From Symbiodinium natans (Eukaryota; Sar; Dinophyceae; Suessiales; Symbiodiniaceae), in the NCBI GenBank assembly GCA_905221605.1, contig CAJNDS010000315.1, positions 1 to 64,000 of the forward strand: a DNA stretch of 64,000 nucleotides. Reading direction: 5' to 3'. Positions 43,435 to 55,687 of the stretch are shown here, in pieces. The notes beneath the pieces are model-generated. The model did not search any database, was not told where the DNA came from, and saw only the letters and a list, made by a program, of their open reading frames with translations. Every line of letters begins with the position of its first letter. Position 1 is the stretch's first letter. The position numbers and the translations under genes were made by a program.

Positions 43435-44877
43435 GTGTGGCGAATTTTTTCGACCATGGGAAGTTTGCAATGGTCATCGCCCGGCATTTCGCCCAAACAA
43501 AAAGTAGCGCCCCCGGCAGCAGTTGAAAGACTGAAGGCAAATCACGGGCCACGAGCAGCCAGTATGCTTGAAACATGGGTTGAGCCGAACGAAACTAGTT
43601 CAGTTAAAGCTTTATGCCAAGCAATGCCGCTTTCAATCGTTAGGCAGCCATCCAATGTCTCCGTTTCAGAAAGATATGTCCACGAGATGGAAAGACCGTT
43701 GTCCTTGTGCGCTATGGGATTTGAATTGTTGTTGTATGCCTACAAAGTAAGCACTACTCAGTGGCACAGTGTTGTTGATTTCATCATGTCGCCGTGGCCA
43801 TGGTTGCCATGGCTTGGCGCAGGGTTGAATGACAGCGTGGTCGGCGTTTGCTTGTGCCGCGTGTCTTGCAGGGTGCTCTTGTCTTCTTGACATTGTGCAG
43901 GCAGTGGAAAGTTGTGAGTTGGAGCGACGGCAAGCAGCGTGATGCTTACTTGCAACACCAGATTTCTTTTGCCTCACCCGGAATCAGTTCATGTTTTGCT
44001 GCCATGCAAGGTTCTGGAAACTCTGCACGCAGTGCTCAATTCATTCCTTGCGCACTGGGCCTGCCGGTTGGATTCTGGGATGTACTGCCAGAAAGGGCGG
44101 GATGGCAGGGCTTTTGAGGAAGGGCGAAGCTCTTTTGAAGGATCGGATGGCGAGTGGGCGGTGTCTGGCCATTCAGGGGAAAGTGTCGAGCAGACCAAGT
44201 TCTTGTTTGAGACGGCAGCATGGATTTCTCCGCAACAGATTTGTGAAGTTGGTTTCAATGCTGGTCATTCCGCTTTGACACTGCTTCTAGCAGCTGGTGA
44301 GAATTCTTCCTATTTGGGCTTCGATTGGTCCATTCTGAACCCTGGGTTGAACGAGGAGCTTTTCAGGATGATCCGGTCCTGGCTCCCACATCACAACATG
44401 AATATTCAGTGGGGAGATGCATATTTGAGCATTCGGTCGTTGCTGCTTCAACAAGGGGGAGGAGTTTGCGACATGATTTTTTATGATGGCCCGCATGATG
44501 TTCTGCAAGTTCTGACGTTCATGCCTTTGTTGAGGGCCTTGGTCGTGAAGTCTCGGCCTTTCCTCTTGGTGGACGATGTGGGGTGTGTGGAACCCATCTG
44601 CCGGCATTCCACCCTGGCCTGGCGCTTCCTACTGTGGCTTGGGATGGTAAGTCCCATCAGATGTCAGGTTTCCGGGAAAGACGGGAAAGAGGGAGTGATG
44701 GGTGTGTGCTTGGGCCGTTTTCAGTGGGGACAAAGAGTGCGTTGCCCCACCTTCGATGCGCGGTGTGTGGCGCACACACTTGGCATGCTGGAGCAAGAGC
44801 AGCATGAAAGCTGGAGCAAGTGCTGCCTAAAACCAGCAGAGCAGGTGAACTCAGACGCCTACCTTATCCGACTTTGA
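43435..44877 (+). CDS. Class I SAM-dependent methyltransferase-like protein, three exons
   Basis: Exon 1 (from Met at 43435, or the Met at 43456, to 43746) ends LLYAYK at a GT donor. Exon 2 (43901-43933) reads AVESCELERRQ. Exon 3 (44011-44877) reads VLETLHAVLNSFLAHW and continues to the stop. The joins are phase 0 and use CAG|G and AAG|G acceptors. The C-terminal 200 residues have a Rossmann methyltransferase pattern: QQICEVGFNAGHSALTLLLA (motif I), SYLGFDWS (acid after strand 2), DMIFYDGPHDVLQVLTFMPL and FLLVDDVGC (strands 4 and 5). This fits the small-molecule or sugar methyltransferase type with a DG(x)H motif (Methyltransf_24-like). The N-terminal third is not recognised. The substrate cannot be inferred. 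Confidence 0.75.
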
Positions 44878-45121
44878 GCAGCTTGATTACTGCTGCCGGC
44901 ATCTTGTTTGCGTGGACTTGCGGCCTTTACATCTGGAGCATTCTGGAGCGGAAAGAAGCACCGCAACGAAAGCCTTGAGATCGTCGTCGCCAGAAGCCAG
45001 TTCTTGAGGTTGGCCGGCTCACGTGCTTAGCCATGTCTTTTCAGTCTGAAGCTCGATTGCCCAGCTGTGCTGGCTCTGGAGCCTACACGAGAAGGCGCAC
45101 GCCACACCAGCAATCGGACGT

Positions 45122-48100
45122 ATGATTTATGCCATAAAACTTGACATGAGCAGTACCGACCACGTTGACGCCACAGTTCAAGACCCAGAAGAGGTTCATG
45201 TGAAGTTGCACTACACATCAGGGCACATCGGGGTGCTCACCATGCCATGGAGACATGGCTGAAATCAAAGGCGGATCAGCTGGCGCAGGCCCATGAAATC
45301 TGAGCAGATGCGTGATGCTTGGTCTTGGTTTCTCCCCTTTTCTCCCCTTGTGGCCAGGCTGCTCAAGACCACGTGTCCGCCGTGCAGCAGTCTGCATCCA
45401 AGCTGGTGGTGGCGGACTCAAAGAGCTAACAATGAAACCGTGGCACTTCCTGTGCTGCTGTTGTGCGTTTTCGCTTCTTGAAGTTGCCTTGTGTTTTCTG
45501 CGCTATGGGAGCACGAATCCACGCATGAAACTGGTGCGATTTGCTTCCATGGAGTTCCGAGTTGACGAAGGCCTTCGACGCGGCGAGAGCGTCGGAGGAT
45601 CTCAAGGACCTCAGGGATCTTAGGACACTTTGGGTTAGTCTCTTATGACTCTGTAGGATTCCTTGTCCAGGACTTGGAGTTCCGGGATGGCCCGTTGGGC
45701 TTCACTTTGGAGGGCAGCCTCGTGGTCGCGGTTCAGCCGAGCACGCAGGTCCGCAACTTGCTCCTTGCAATAAACCCCACGCTGTGGCGACCTGGATCGG
45801 CCCTGCTATGCGGAAGAGTATGGCTTGGCTTCTTCATTGTTTACATTTGTTTGCCATGCATCAGGCTGAGCGTCTTGGAGTGGAGATCGGCGACCGCCTG
45901 GTCAAGATTGATGGCTACGAGGATTGCTGTCACTGTTGTCAGGGTTGATGTCAGATTCGACGTGCCAAAGAAGCAAAAGTGTCTCGGGAGCAGGTTCCTC
46001 GATACGAGACAGACTTTGAAGAACAGCGTGCTCGGAAAGTGATAGCAAAATGGCTGAAGGACCGTTTCGTGCAAACTCTCAGGGGCGCTGTGGTGGCCTT
46101 TCATGTGTGCCTTTCTAGCATGTGGCACTGGCAAGGAGATGCCTCGACCAGCCATCCTCACCTTCGAGCTGCCAGAGCAAGATGACGAGGACGGTGAGGG
46201 GACCATGCACAGCTGTGGCAGTTCCGTTGTGTAGATTTGTTTTCGGCCATGAGGCTTAGGTCTTCGTTACATTGCGCCCTGCAAAAATTCATGGACGTCT
46301 TTGGTCAGGAGACAAACGGCCCATGTGGTGCAGATCTGCCAGAGCGTTCTGAAGAGGCACTGGCTACGTTTCCATAGGCCTGTCATGTTTTCCTGTTGTT
46401 GGGTAGGTGCCCAAAGCTGGCGCCGTGCAGGTTCTGCAGGCAGCTCTTTGTCCTGTGGTAACACCCAACGGTCCATGATCCATGTGGTGCAAAGCATTGC
46501 AGGCAGAGCTTCAGCGCATACAGGAGGAGCGGAAAAAACTTGCAGCTGAGCTCAAGGACAGGTCAGATCCACTTTCGAATGGGAATGACTCATCTTTGCT
46601 CGCTCGCATGGCGACCATTGGTGCCACAAGACTGCGTGTACTGTTGAAGGACAGCCAGGAGACCTGTGGCCAATTAGTCGCACAAGTGGAGTCCTTGAAG
46701 AAGGAGTCAGCTCCAAACCTCCGTCGGCTTTCTGAGATGGAGGACGCAAAGCTGCAAATGTCCTTCTTGCAACTGTCTTGATGATGTCTTGCTTGGAGGA
46801 GCAGGTGCAGACACTACGGACACAGAACAAGGACTCTTAGGGCTCTCAGGGCCTGGGGGGGGTGCTATGCTAGGGCTGGTGGGGCCGAGACGTGTTTGAA
46901 GGAGCTGGTGAGCGCTGTCAATGCCAGTTCGGCAAGCCGAACTGATGAAGAGATGCTGAAGCTGCGCCAGGAGCCTCGCAGCCCCGCATGCAGAGCATGT
47001 CAGGAGTTCGTGGCGGCTTCGCCCGAACTTCGCACTTTCCACGTTGTGTTCCGTTCTCGTTCTCTTTGCTATTCGTTGCTACACGTTTTTTTATGCGAGG
47101 CGCTGGCAGCCACGCAAGAAGCGAGCCAAGCTGCTGTGCAGGCCCTGACGAACGAAGACAGAGGGGGAGCGTGTCGACTACTTCAATGGTAGCATGCTCA
47201 CGCATTTCCATGGTTTGCAGGCAGCGCAAGCCGAAACAGCAGCTGCAGAGCAGAAGTGCCAGCAGCAAGCGCAGGCTGGTTTTGGACGGCCTCACATCTG
47301 AAGGGCCTCCAAAGCTTAGTTCTGGAGATTTTCACTCCGTTGCTCAGGAGGTGAAGTCATTGATGCTGCAGCTGGCAGATGTCACAGAACCTTGGCTTGA
47401 ATAGGGTCCCCAATGCCATGAGACTGCCATCTGTTCGCAAGCGCCAGCATGTGTGTCTGCAGTGTGCGCTCTTCCAGATGTCGAGGCATGCGCCGAAAGC
47501 CGTAAGCTGCAGATTGAGCCTTTGGAGAAGGATGCTGCATGAAGTTGCAAGATTGTACAAGAATTGTGGTTCATGTGTGATCGTATAGTGGTGAGCTGTG
47601 GGTGGAGCGAATCTGCACTCTGTCCACGAATCCCCCCTTACTCGGGTAGGACAAGATTATTGGGGAGTGGAAAGACCCTCCCAAACAGTTTGACAAGAGT
47701 TTTCTTCCGAATCCGCCGAAACCCGAGATGGAGATGACGAGCAGGACACCAGAGCACACCATAGGATCGGACACCCGAATTGACCGCTGGCCCTCAGAGC
47801 AGCCGTGTGCCCTATCGTGCCCTGCAGGAGCTCCAAGGCCTTTGGCATTCTTCGCATTCCCCGCATTCTGCTTTTTTCCGGCCTCTTTACAAAGGATCTG
47901 TGTTGCTGTGAGCTCTCTGTGCCTTTTGCAGGTTTCCGGGCCGCCCATGAGGCTGAGCTGGACCTCTACCGGGAGGATCGTCAACACATCTCGGAGTTTA
48001 GTCAAGAAAATCGCAGAATTCGTGCCTGCCAGTAAGCTGCCAGGAGCAAGAGAGGCGAAATGGCCAGCACCGGCATGAGCTTGAGGACTCCACGAGTTGC

Positions 48101-49869
48101 TTCTCTGTACGAGACAGCATCTGCCTCCTCTCCTCTCCACACTGGCATCCCAACAAAAATGTAGGCGAAGATGTTGTCAGAGTCTTGCGTCGCCCGTTGG
48201 TTCTTGTGTCGTTGTTCGTGAGCTCGGTGCTTGTTGTTCATGCACCTGTTCGCTTATTTACTTCGACATGGAGGAAGTTTCGGAGCACCTCAGAAACAAA
48301 CATCGGCTTTGTAAGTGTTGCTCGTCGCAAGGAGCTCCAACACCGGCTGGAAGAGCAGGAGCTGAAGGCAAACCTCTGAGGGAACTTCAGCCTGCAGACC
48401 CGCCGCTGATTGTGCTTTCAAAAAAATCTGGGAAGGCCGAGAAAGATCGGCAAGAAGCACAAACCGAGCTGCAGAGGTGGGAAGGTATGGTATGGGTGAG
48501 TTAAGCCCCGGGCCACTGTAATAGTATTGGCATCTTGGAAGGTCCAAAGAGGCCCTGCTGGAAGCCAAAGCTGTGGGCTTAGAATTGACATTTGGCACGC
48601 GCTCATATGCTTTCCGAACATGCGCTCAAGGCTGCCCCTTATACGTTTGGAAGAACGTTTGCTTGCATGTAGGTTAATGCCGAAGCTGCTGCTGTGGAAG
48701 CAGCGGCTGCGAGGCAAGGCAGTACACGGGGCGATGGTCGCACATTGTCGCATGCATGATGCCGGCCTTGGCTCGCCCAAGAGCCACACAGGCATGAAGC
48801 TGAAGCGCTCCGTTCCGTGCATCGTGTGCCACTCAGCATGTTTGCAATGGGGGTGGGGGATGTTGGATGATGTGGGGAATGGATGCATTTCTCAAAGATT
48901 TGTTGTTTTGTGTACTGAACGTGCCTCGCTGCTTTGCAGGCTAAGCAGATACAGTTCTATACTCTAGACATCCTGGGTATGAGGTGTTTGCGGATGATTG
49001 AGCACATAGCCCTTGTTCACATGACCCTTAGCTCATCTTGCATCATCTTAGCTCCTTGGTGCAAGCACAAGCAGCGTGGTCGCGTCCTGAGATGAGGCCC
49101 GGAGCCTGACAGTCTGAATCCCGAGCCCGACGGCATCGAGGTTGGATCGGGATCCCTTCTGCATTGCAGATAGCGACAGGAGAAGCGTTTTTTCCGGAAC
49201 TTCTTTTCAGATTCTTGGAAGGTCGGCGCGACGCCGGAGATGCCGGCTCCCGCGATTGGGGATCTCTGGGATGGGTCTCAGGCCAGCTGCCGAAGTGGTC
49301 CGAGGGTGCTTTAAGCGACCTCTTTTCCCTCAGAGGTGCTGGAGATGCAGAAGAGGATCAACCTCTTGGAGAGCAGGCTCTCGGCTGTTGCCGGATGCGA
49401 TGCCGGCGCTGAGGTTGTTTTAACGTTTTGATGCTCTGTGCCGGGCGTTTCGCAGGTGCGCCACGTTGCAGAGGCTCGGAACCGCGAGTGCTGTGTCGAG
49501 ACGAGTGGCGCTCGAGTGCAAGCAGCGCCAAGACGGGGCCGAGGCGGCTGCGCTCACAAGATGCCTTGACTGGCGTCAACATGAGACCGAGCTGGGAGCT
49601 GCGGTTAGCTGCTTTGACAGGCGGGGGGTTCGGAGATACTGAGCTTGGAGGGAATTTGGTTTATGAATGAGGCCTTTCTTGTGGTGATTTACCCCCCCCC
49701 CGCCCCCACGTCCCCCCTCCCCCCCGCCCCCTCTGCCAGGGCTTGGACATTCTTACTCTCTGTTGGGTTGAGGGGCGGCTTGTTAGACCTATCTTATGTT
49801 TGCTTTTCCTTTCCAAGATTCTGGGGGTTCGAATGCTAGATCAGTTTGATCTGATGCGCCATTTTGATC

Positions 49870-49924
<55 letters not shown>

Positions 49925-51545
49925 TGCTGTTGCTGCTGCTGCTGCCGCCACATCTGCACTGGTATCAGCATGTCTGGCCAAAGCTGAGCAGCGCCGCTTA
50001 CAGGTACGCAATTCCATAGGCGTGTGCCATGAGGCACTGCTTCCGGCAGACAAGCGTTGGATTCTGGCTGTACGTGAAGCGTGTGACAGCAACACCAATG
50101 GCATACAAACCGTGGTGCTGGTTCACGGCTGTGTACGCTGCTTCACACATCCAGAACTACGCACCTTGCCATGTCTTGGCTCTGGGGCTGTTGGCGGCTG
50201 GCCTTGATACAGCTCTGCAGTTCGCCAGCGCAGAGCCACAAATTGTAATTAGCAGCCGCGTCTCGCGTCGGTGACCTAGCTTTCCTGCCGAAGAAACACA
50301 AACCTTAGTGCGTAGGGTTTCAGGTTTACAGAACAAGTGAGACTCAGCATCTGAGGGACTAGTGGGCCCCGAGTTTTGAAGCTCTGTAAGTTCATTTGAC
50401 GAGTGTACGGCAGGCGTGTTCCATGTGATTTCATTCCCAAGTTTCTCACTCACTCGAAAGCAGCCAGGCGAGAACGAGTCGAAAGAGAATCCGAGGTTGT
50501 CACATGACGAGATGAAATCGGGTTCTGGATTGAGGGCATTAAGGGTCTTGAACTTAACACAAAAGGTTCCACCTTGCGTGGAGAGCTCGAATGTAAGCTT
50601 CAGGCCGTAAGCCTCACACTCAGAAGCCGAAGAAAGCTTCAAGAATGCTTCTGAAGTGTGGCACCCGCGGGCTAAACCCGAAATCCTGCCAGCCCCCCAA
50701 CCTTTGCTGGCAAAGCTCAGTGCGTACATAAACACATCGAACACCGGGTGGGAAGAAGCCACCGGCGCCAGGTCCTCATGTCGCAGCAGTGGCTGTGGCA
50801 TTGCATCGCTTATCTTTGAGCGGACTTCGGGGCTTTACGGAGCCTAACAGCGCGATTGTTTCTCGCTGTGTTGCGCATGTGGTGCATGTGGTGCCACAGT
50901 TGTGCCACCCAACGTTGTGCCCTTCCGAACACGCTGCGGCAGGAGCGCTTGCTGAAGAGTGAGGCGTGGCTTTGGGTCTTTTACGTGCCTGGGCTTGCAA
51001 CTTCAGCCAAGGGCTGGAGCATGTCAGCAGCAGAGGCCAGCAGCATCATTTAGGCGGAGCAGATTGCATCAGGGTAGACGAAAGCGCAGGGTCTTGAGTT
51101 TCGCCTTTTGCTTACTTTACGTGCGCCGCCTTAGGCTCACCTTGTGGTGTTGTATGCCATCTCTGCCTCGTGCTCCGTTCAGACTGCAGATGCTGGAAGC
51201 CGGGGCCCAAACCGAACTGCAGTTGTCTGATTCAACGCAACGCATATGGCGCGTCGCGGCAGGGTTTCTCGCGGCGTGCTTCTTTTGGCAGCTGAGTGGC
51301 AGCTGAGAGGTGCTGTTGAGACCCTGAATGCACAGTTGGCGCATGCCGGGGCTGCTGGAACTTTGGGTGCCGGCCTTGACATGCCCCGACACAAGAGTGA
51401 CAGATGTTCCCCCCATCTTGTCGGATGTCGGGATCATGTCAGGATATGTCAGCTTCAACTCGAGGCACTGCAGCCGCAACGAACTTGCGAGGAAGCTGAG
51501 TCTGCGCCGCGCCAAAGCAGCGTTGCGCAACGGTTTAGGTGTTGT
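45122..51545 (+). CDS. PDZ and coiled-coil scaffold-like gene (one or more), many exons
   Basis: A long run of short plus-strand exons, most with AG|G acceptors. It starts with a possible first exon at 45122 (MIYAIKLDMSSTDHVDATVQ), then SSELTKAFDAARASEDLKDL (about 45555-45625), a PDZ domain (45671-about 46192), and helical exons rich in E, Q, K, A and R. Examples are 46503-about 46760 (AELQRIQEERKKLAAELKDR), about 46875-46970 (TCLKELVSAVNASSASRTDE), about 47221-47280 (AAQAETAAAEQKCQQQAQ), 47932-about 48031 (AHEAELDLYREDRQHISEFS), about 48330-48367 (RRKELQHRLEEQELK), about 49325-49395 (EMQKRINLLESRLSAVAG), about 49450-49640 (RVALECKQRQDGAEAAALTR), 49815-50003 (poly-Ala exon), about 51180-51240 (LQMLEAGAQTELQLSDSTQR) and about 51440-51530. 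This pattern fits a scaffold or cytoskeletal protein. Exon limits are largely approximate and the number of genes is uncertain. Confidence 0.6.
45671..46192 (+). CDS. PDZ domain exons
   Basis: Four pieces join into one PDZ fold. Exon 45671-45748 reads DLEFRDGPLGFTLEGSLVVA plus VQPSTQ; the GLGF-type loop is PLGF. Exon 45865-about 45921 reads AERLGVEIGDRLVKIDGYE, the typical xxxGVxxGDxLxxIxG strand. About 45953-46063 reads DFEEQRARKVIAKWLKDR, the ligand-groove helix. About 46135-46192 ends EMPRPAILTFELPEQDDEDG, where PAILTFELP is the closing strand. The donor after 45921 appears to be GA. PDZ domains bind C-terminal peptides, so the encoded protein probably anchors a partner. Confidence 0.75.
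49871..49947. repeat. CTG trinucleotide repeat inside a coding exon
   Basis: About 25 CTG/TTG units. On the plus strand, in the frame that continues into TSALVSACLAKAEQRRLQ and a clean GT donor at 50004-50005, it encodes poly-alanine interrupted by Val. Other frames would give poly-Leu, poly-Cys or, on the minus strand, poly-Gln. Confidence 0.9.
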
Positions 51546-51843
51546 AGGACGTGCACTTGCGTTTTCGAGGCCTGCAGTCCCTGTCAGTCCTGCACGAACA
51601 AAATGCGTTTTAATGATTCAATGTAAGAACAGATCTCCGACACATTGTCTGCTGCCTGCCTGCCCCCGGGTGAAGTAGAGTTGCTTCGTGCCATGCGGGA
51701 TGTAATTCGGGGCTTTCTCCAAAACTGTTTCGACGACAAGGGCTTTCCAACTGTTTCGAGAGAAGGGTTCCTCCCCATAGAGCCGTAAACTCTTCAAGTG
51801 CTGTATTTGTGGACCGGAAACAGATATTTGTCACACAAGTCTC

Positions 51844-51877
<34 letters not shown>

Positions 51878-51880
51878 CTC
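51844..51880. repeat. (CT)n microsatellite
   Basis: Pure CTCTCTCT run of about 30 bases followed by CGCTCTCTTTTTC. Non-coding. Confidence 0.95.
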
Positions 51881-53084
51881 TTTTTCAATTTTTCTTTCCT
51901 AATCTTTTGGTGTGTTTTTGTTTTCCTCTTTCTCTCTGCCGCTGTTGTGCTTCCTGAGAGTCGGAAGTCAGCTAGTGCCGACAATCACCGAACCAACGTT
52001 GTCGATCACGTCTTCATCAACTTGTTGTGATCACGCCTGGCCCCCCATCAGCAGGACAATGAGCGTAGTGAGCTCAAATTGCCGATTCTGGACTCGTGGT
52101 TGGGCTCGAAGCTTGGGGCCTAAGTGCGTAGCAAGATGACGGAATTGGTGTCATCCCTGGTCCGCTCCTTAACACCTTGTTTTTGTTGACCTGGTCTTAG
52201 CTGCTTTAGCTTCGCCAGGAGATGTGTCTGATTTGGGAGGCTTTGGGGAGTGCGTGCGACTTGGCACGCAGTCGCAAACGGGGACATGTGCGAATCTCAG
52301 CTTGTGCCTCGTGGCCTGTGTTCTTGCCGTTTGTGGGTAGGGTAGCGAAGTGTTTGGAGTCTTTAATTTAAGGCTTGCTGAATTGTTGCTGTGCAGGTGA
52401 CACGCAGGTTGCACTTCAGATTATTGGCAGCTTCGAGCCTTTTAAGTGCTCGGCTTACAGCTGACGAGATCAAATTGAGAGATCGTTTTGTGACTGTTGC
52501 TGTTGTTACTTACCGTCGAGGTGCTGCCAGCTTGACGGTGCTAGCGTTCCTGTCGCCAAGCTTGCCTTCCCAGGCACCGGAAGAGAACCAACATGCACAA
52601 ACCGAATTCACTGTTGCAAGCCATTGCAAACTGCAACCACCGGGTTTTCCAACCACTGTGCAGCCTGCTTGAGTGCCTGTGCCCCAGTATCTGTGCCTTG
52701 CCATACAGGGCAGAACAGCTGCGCGGTTTTGTGGCCAACGACAAGCCTGGACCTGGATCCCAAGCACTCTGTTCCAAGCTCTCCCGAGCTTCTTTTGTCT
52801 CATTTGTTTGATTTCAGGTCCAGCCACAGCTGTCCACTCCTTTAGCCGCTGCTTCGACCCTCAGCTGGTCGACGCCCAGCAGCAGGCAGCCTGTCATAGC
52901 CTGCCCCACACATTTCTTTCGCAGTGCCCCACAGGTTTTGTGCACCGGTGCAGCAGCCTAAACACATCTTCCGTGCTTCTTGCAGTTGGTCGGCTGAACG
53001 GCTCAGTCCCCGAGAATGGCAGCGCATGCTCTGGCCTCGGCAAAGTGCGGCGTTCTCTTAGCAGCAACAGCAAAAGGGTCGGCT

Positions 53085-53660
53085 TGAGAGACGCTTCTCT
53101 GACAGGTATCGAACGCTGGGTCTCTCCCAGGATGCCACGAAGGCTCAGGTCTGGTGAACGTCTCGCGGTCATCTTCCCCGTTCTTTGCACCCAAATCGTA
53201 CCCTGTAGCTCTATACTCACCCAGTACGCGGTTTGAAGTACCGACTTCCCCTTCTTCGGAATCGGCTCCGGAAGCCTTGGAGCGAACTCAGCTTGAAGCA
53301 GGTCTCAAAGGCAGCCTCACGATTACGGAAGAAGTACTCCAAAGATGAGGCCGCCGCATCCAGTCACAGATGCGTAGGGTCTCTCGGTGTGTTTGTGTGC
53401 AACGACGAGCGGCAAGCGATCGTTCTGTTTCAGAGGCGTCCCTGCAGCGTGTCGAAGCTGCGAACCTTTGGATAATGACAAGGATTCTGTCAGAGCGTGG
53501 AACCTGGTGATTTCTCTGTTCAGGCCTGGAAGTAGTTCAAGCCTTGTTGGATTTCCCTTTTGCTTTGTGCCGAGGAAGGAGGAAGCCCTGCGGGCCAAGC
53601 AGGCTGCAAATCGTCTCCGAGAGCTTGGAGATTCTCCGCGCAGGAGCCATGCAGTTGGCT
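53085..53660 (+). CDS. Exons resembling a J-like domain without HPD
   Basis: Three plus-strand pieces could form a divergent J-domain. About 53100-53152 reads DRYRTLGLSQDATKAQ before a GT donor and resembles helix I of DnaJ proteins. Exon about 53309-53350 reads VSKAASRLRKKYSKDEAA after GCAG and resembles helix II, but where HPD is expected the sequence is SKD. About 53612-53660 reads LQIVSESLEILRAGAMQ after AGCAG and resembles helix III. The first match is the best; the assembly of three pieces is inference. If real, it is a J-like protein that could not stimulate Hsp70 in the usual way. It may belong to the coiled-coil gene upstream or to the hydrolase gene downstream. Confidence 0.35.
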
Positions 53661-53677
53661 CTGAGAGTTTCCCGATG

Positions 53678-53755
53678 TGATATATATATATATATACATG
53701 TTACATATTCCGATAAACATGGGTTATATATATATATATATATTTTTTTTTTCAC
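53678..53755. repeat. Two (TA)n microsatellites and a T-run
   Basis: TATATATATATATATAC at 53680-53697 and TATATATATATATATATA at 53725-53743 followed by T10. They sit in the intron just before the first hydrolase exon, next to a candidate acceptor at about 53778. Confidence 0.9.
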
Positions 53756-53780
53756 AAAAAATGTAGTTAAATAGCTTAGA

Positions 53781-55164
53781 GGGTCTCACCAGGCTCTTCC
53801 ACAAGTATGTGGCTGGCTACGTGCCGCCTGGCGTGCGGCAGATGATCGAGCCGCCGACTACCAAACATTTCCGATGGTGCGCGCCTCGCCCATGCCTAGG
53901 GCAGGTACTAGTACTGGTAGTTGCGATGTAGGGGTCACTCCAAAAGAGCCACTTCAGCTTGCTTTGGGAACATTTTGCCGCCGCAGCTCACGCTCATCTC
54001 AAAGTGGATGTTGGCCCGTCCCCTCGGGCATGTTAGGAAATGTTAGGAAACCTAGAGAACCGGTTCATTTTCCCGGCGCCTCGGCCTTCGTATGGTCCGC
54101 AGTCCTACAAGCGAAACCTTTGTTGGATACCATGGAACAAAGTCATCTCCCCAAAGAGGGCGGGAGATGTTTTCTCGGGCATTCCTTGCCTCTGGTTCCC
54201 GGCGCCAAAAGCTGCAAGCGTCATCCTCTTCTTTCATGCAAATGCCGAGGACCTCGGTATGTCTTTCGCGGTCCTCCGGCACGTCCGCGACCAGTTTAAG
54301 GTGAATGTACTGGCTGTAGAATATCCTGGCTACGGCCTTCTGCACCAGATGGAGCCCAGTGAGGATGCGGTCTACGAAGTGGCGCTGACAGCCTTCCGAT
54401 TCCTGGTGGACGAAATCGGTGTCAGATATTCCCAGATCATACTCTTCGGCCGCTCTTTGGGAAGCGGGCCTGCCGTATTCTTAGCTGCGCAGTATCCGGT
54501 GGGAGGGCTGATATTGGTTTCTGCGTTCTCTTCTATCAAGGCAGCCGTGCGAAGCATTGTCGGTCAGATGGTCGCTTGGACGTTCACAGAGCGATTTCCG
54601 AACAGCAAGATCATCGCCAACGTGTCTTGCTCCACTCTTTTCATCCACGGCGAGGCGGATGGCCTCATCCCAGTGGAACATTCCCTCAGGCTCTTCAAGA
54701 GATGTCGAGCGCGGAAGTTGCTAGTGACTCCACAGAAGATGGAGCACAATTCGAATTTGTTTGGAGACGCTTCGTTCTTGGCTGTTCCTGCAATTCATTT
54801 CTTTGGTTTCCCCGGCTACTACACGGCCTCTCCTCCTCGGCTCCCCACAAGCCTGTTCGAAGATCCAGCCAAACGGGCAAGATTGAGCAGAGAAAAGGGG
54901 GACAAAGTGGCCTCCTTCGCTAAACCATGGCTCTGTGATTGCCTTGCTAAGGGTGATGCGCAGCACCTCGACGTGACGTACTGCCGACAAGAAAACTCTG
55001 TGGAAGATATTACCATACGCTTTCACGAGCAGAGGCAGGATCACACTGATGCCGTCCCCGAAGAAGATGTCGTCGGCGATTCAAATGATCACGATCGGCA
55101 AGAGCCAAACATTCCAGACGCCACGGATACAGACTCCTTGGGTGCGGATGTGATGAAGACATGA
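53781..55164 (+). CDS. Alpha/beta hydrolase, ABHD17-like serine hydrolase
   Basis: The main exon runs from 54047 (after GTTAG) to the stop at 55162-55164. An upstream exon at about 53781-53873 reads LTRLFHKYVAGYVPPGVRQM and joins through an apparent GA donor to NLENRFIFPAPRPSYG. The fold is clear: ILFFHANAEDLG (oxyanion loop), VNVLAVEYPGYGL, ILFGRSLGSGPAVFLA with nucleophile Ser in GRSLG, LILVSAFSSIKAA, LFIHGEADGLIPVEHS with the acid Asp, and the base His in KMEHNSNL. The order NAEDLG, EYPGYG and GRSLGSG is characteristic of the ABHD13/ABHD17 group, some of which remove palmitate from proteins. The C-terminal about 110 residues are an acidic, charged tail without a domain. The first Met is probably in an exon not identified here. 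Confidence 0.9.
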
Positions 55165-55687
55165 ACATGTTATCTTCTCCATTATCTGCTGAATCAGGGC
55201 AAAGCCCGCGGAGAACTACAAGCGTCGAACCCTGATCAGGACTCACCGAGTGAGGCTGCAAACGTTGAACCGGTTTGCAAGTCCGAAGTCTTTTTTAGAG
55301 TAGTTCTGCAGAGTCTACTGCCCCGAGTGCCTTGGTCCTAATGACACTGTGTTTGGTTCCGCATCCATTCCGGATGTCTTGACCACTTGCATGGCCAGTA
55401 GCATGTCTTCGAAATGTAGGAGATCTGCACTCAGACAAAATGACACTTTCATGTCGTTGCGCACTTGACATGTGAAGACATGAGCTGTGAGCTTGGACTC
55501 CTGGACACGCAATCGTCCCCTGGCCCACTACCAGCTTGGAAGTGCCACTAGCTGACCAGGGCGAGTGGCCTCTTGGGCGCATTCGCACTTTTCGGCCTCT
55601 GCGCCCTGTGCTTGGGTGTCCTTGGGGTTTGTGCATGCAGCACTTAGGTTGTGCGTCAGACGGTCTCAGACGCTTAGGTACCCACGC

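Noticed and set aside
49866-49874. GCCATTTTG before the CTG repeat, part of the spliced-leader sequence
   Set aside because: Nine bases only, inside a coding exon.
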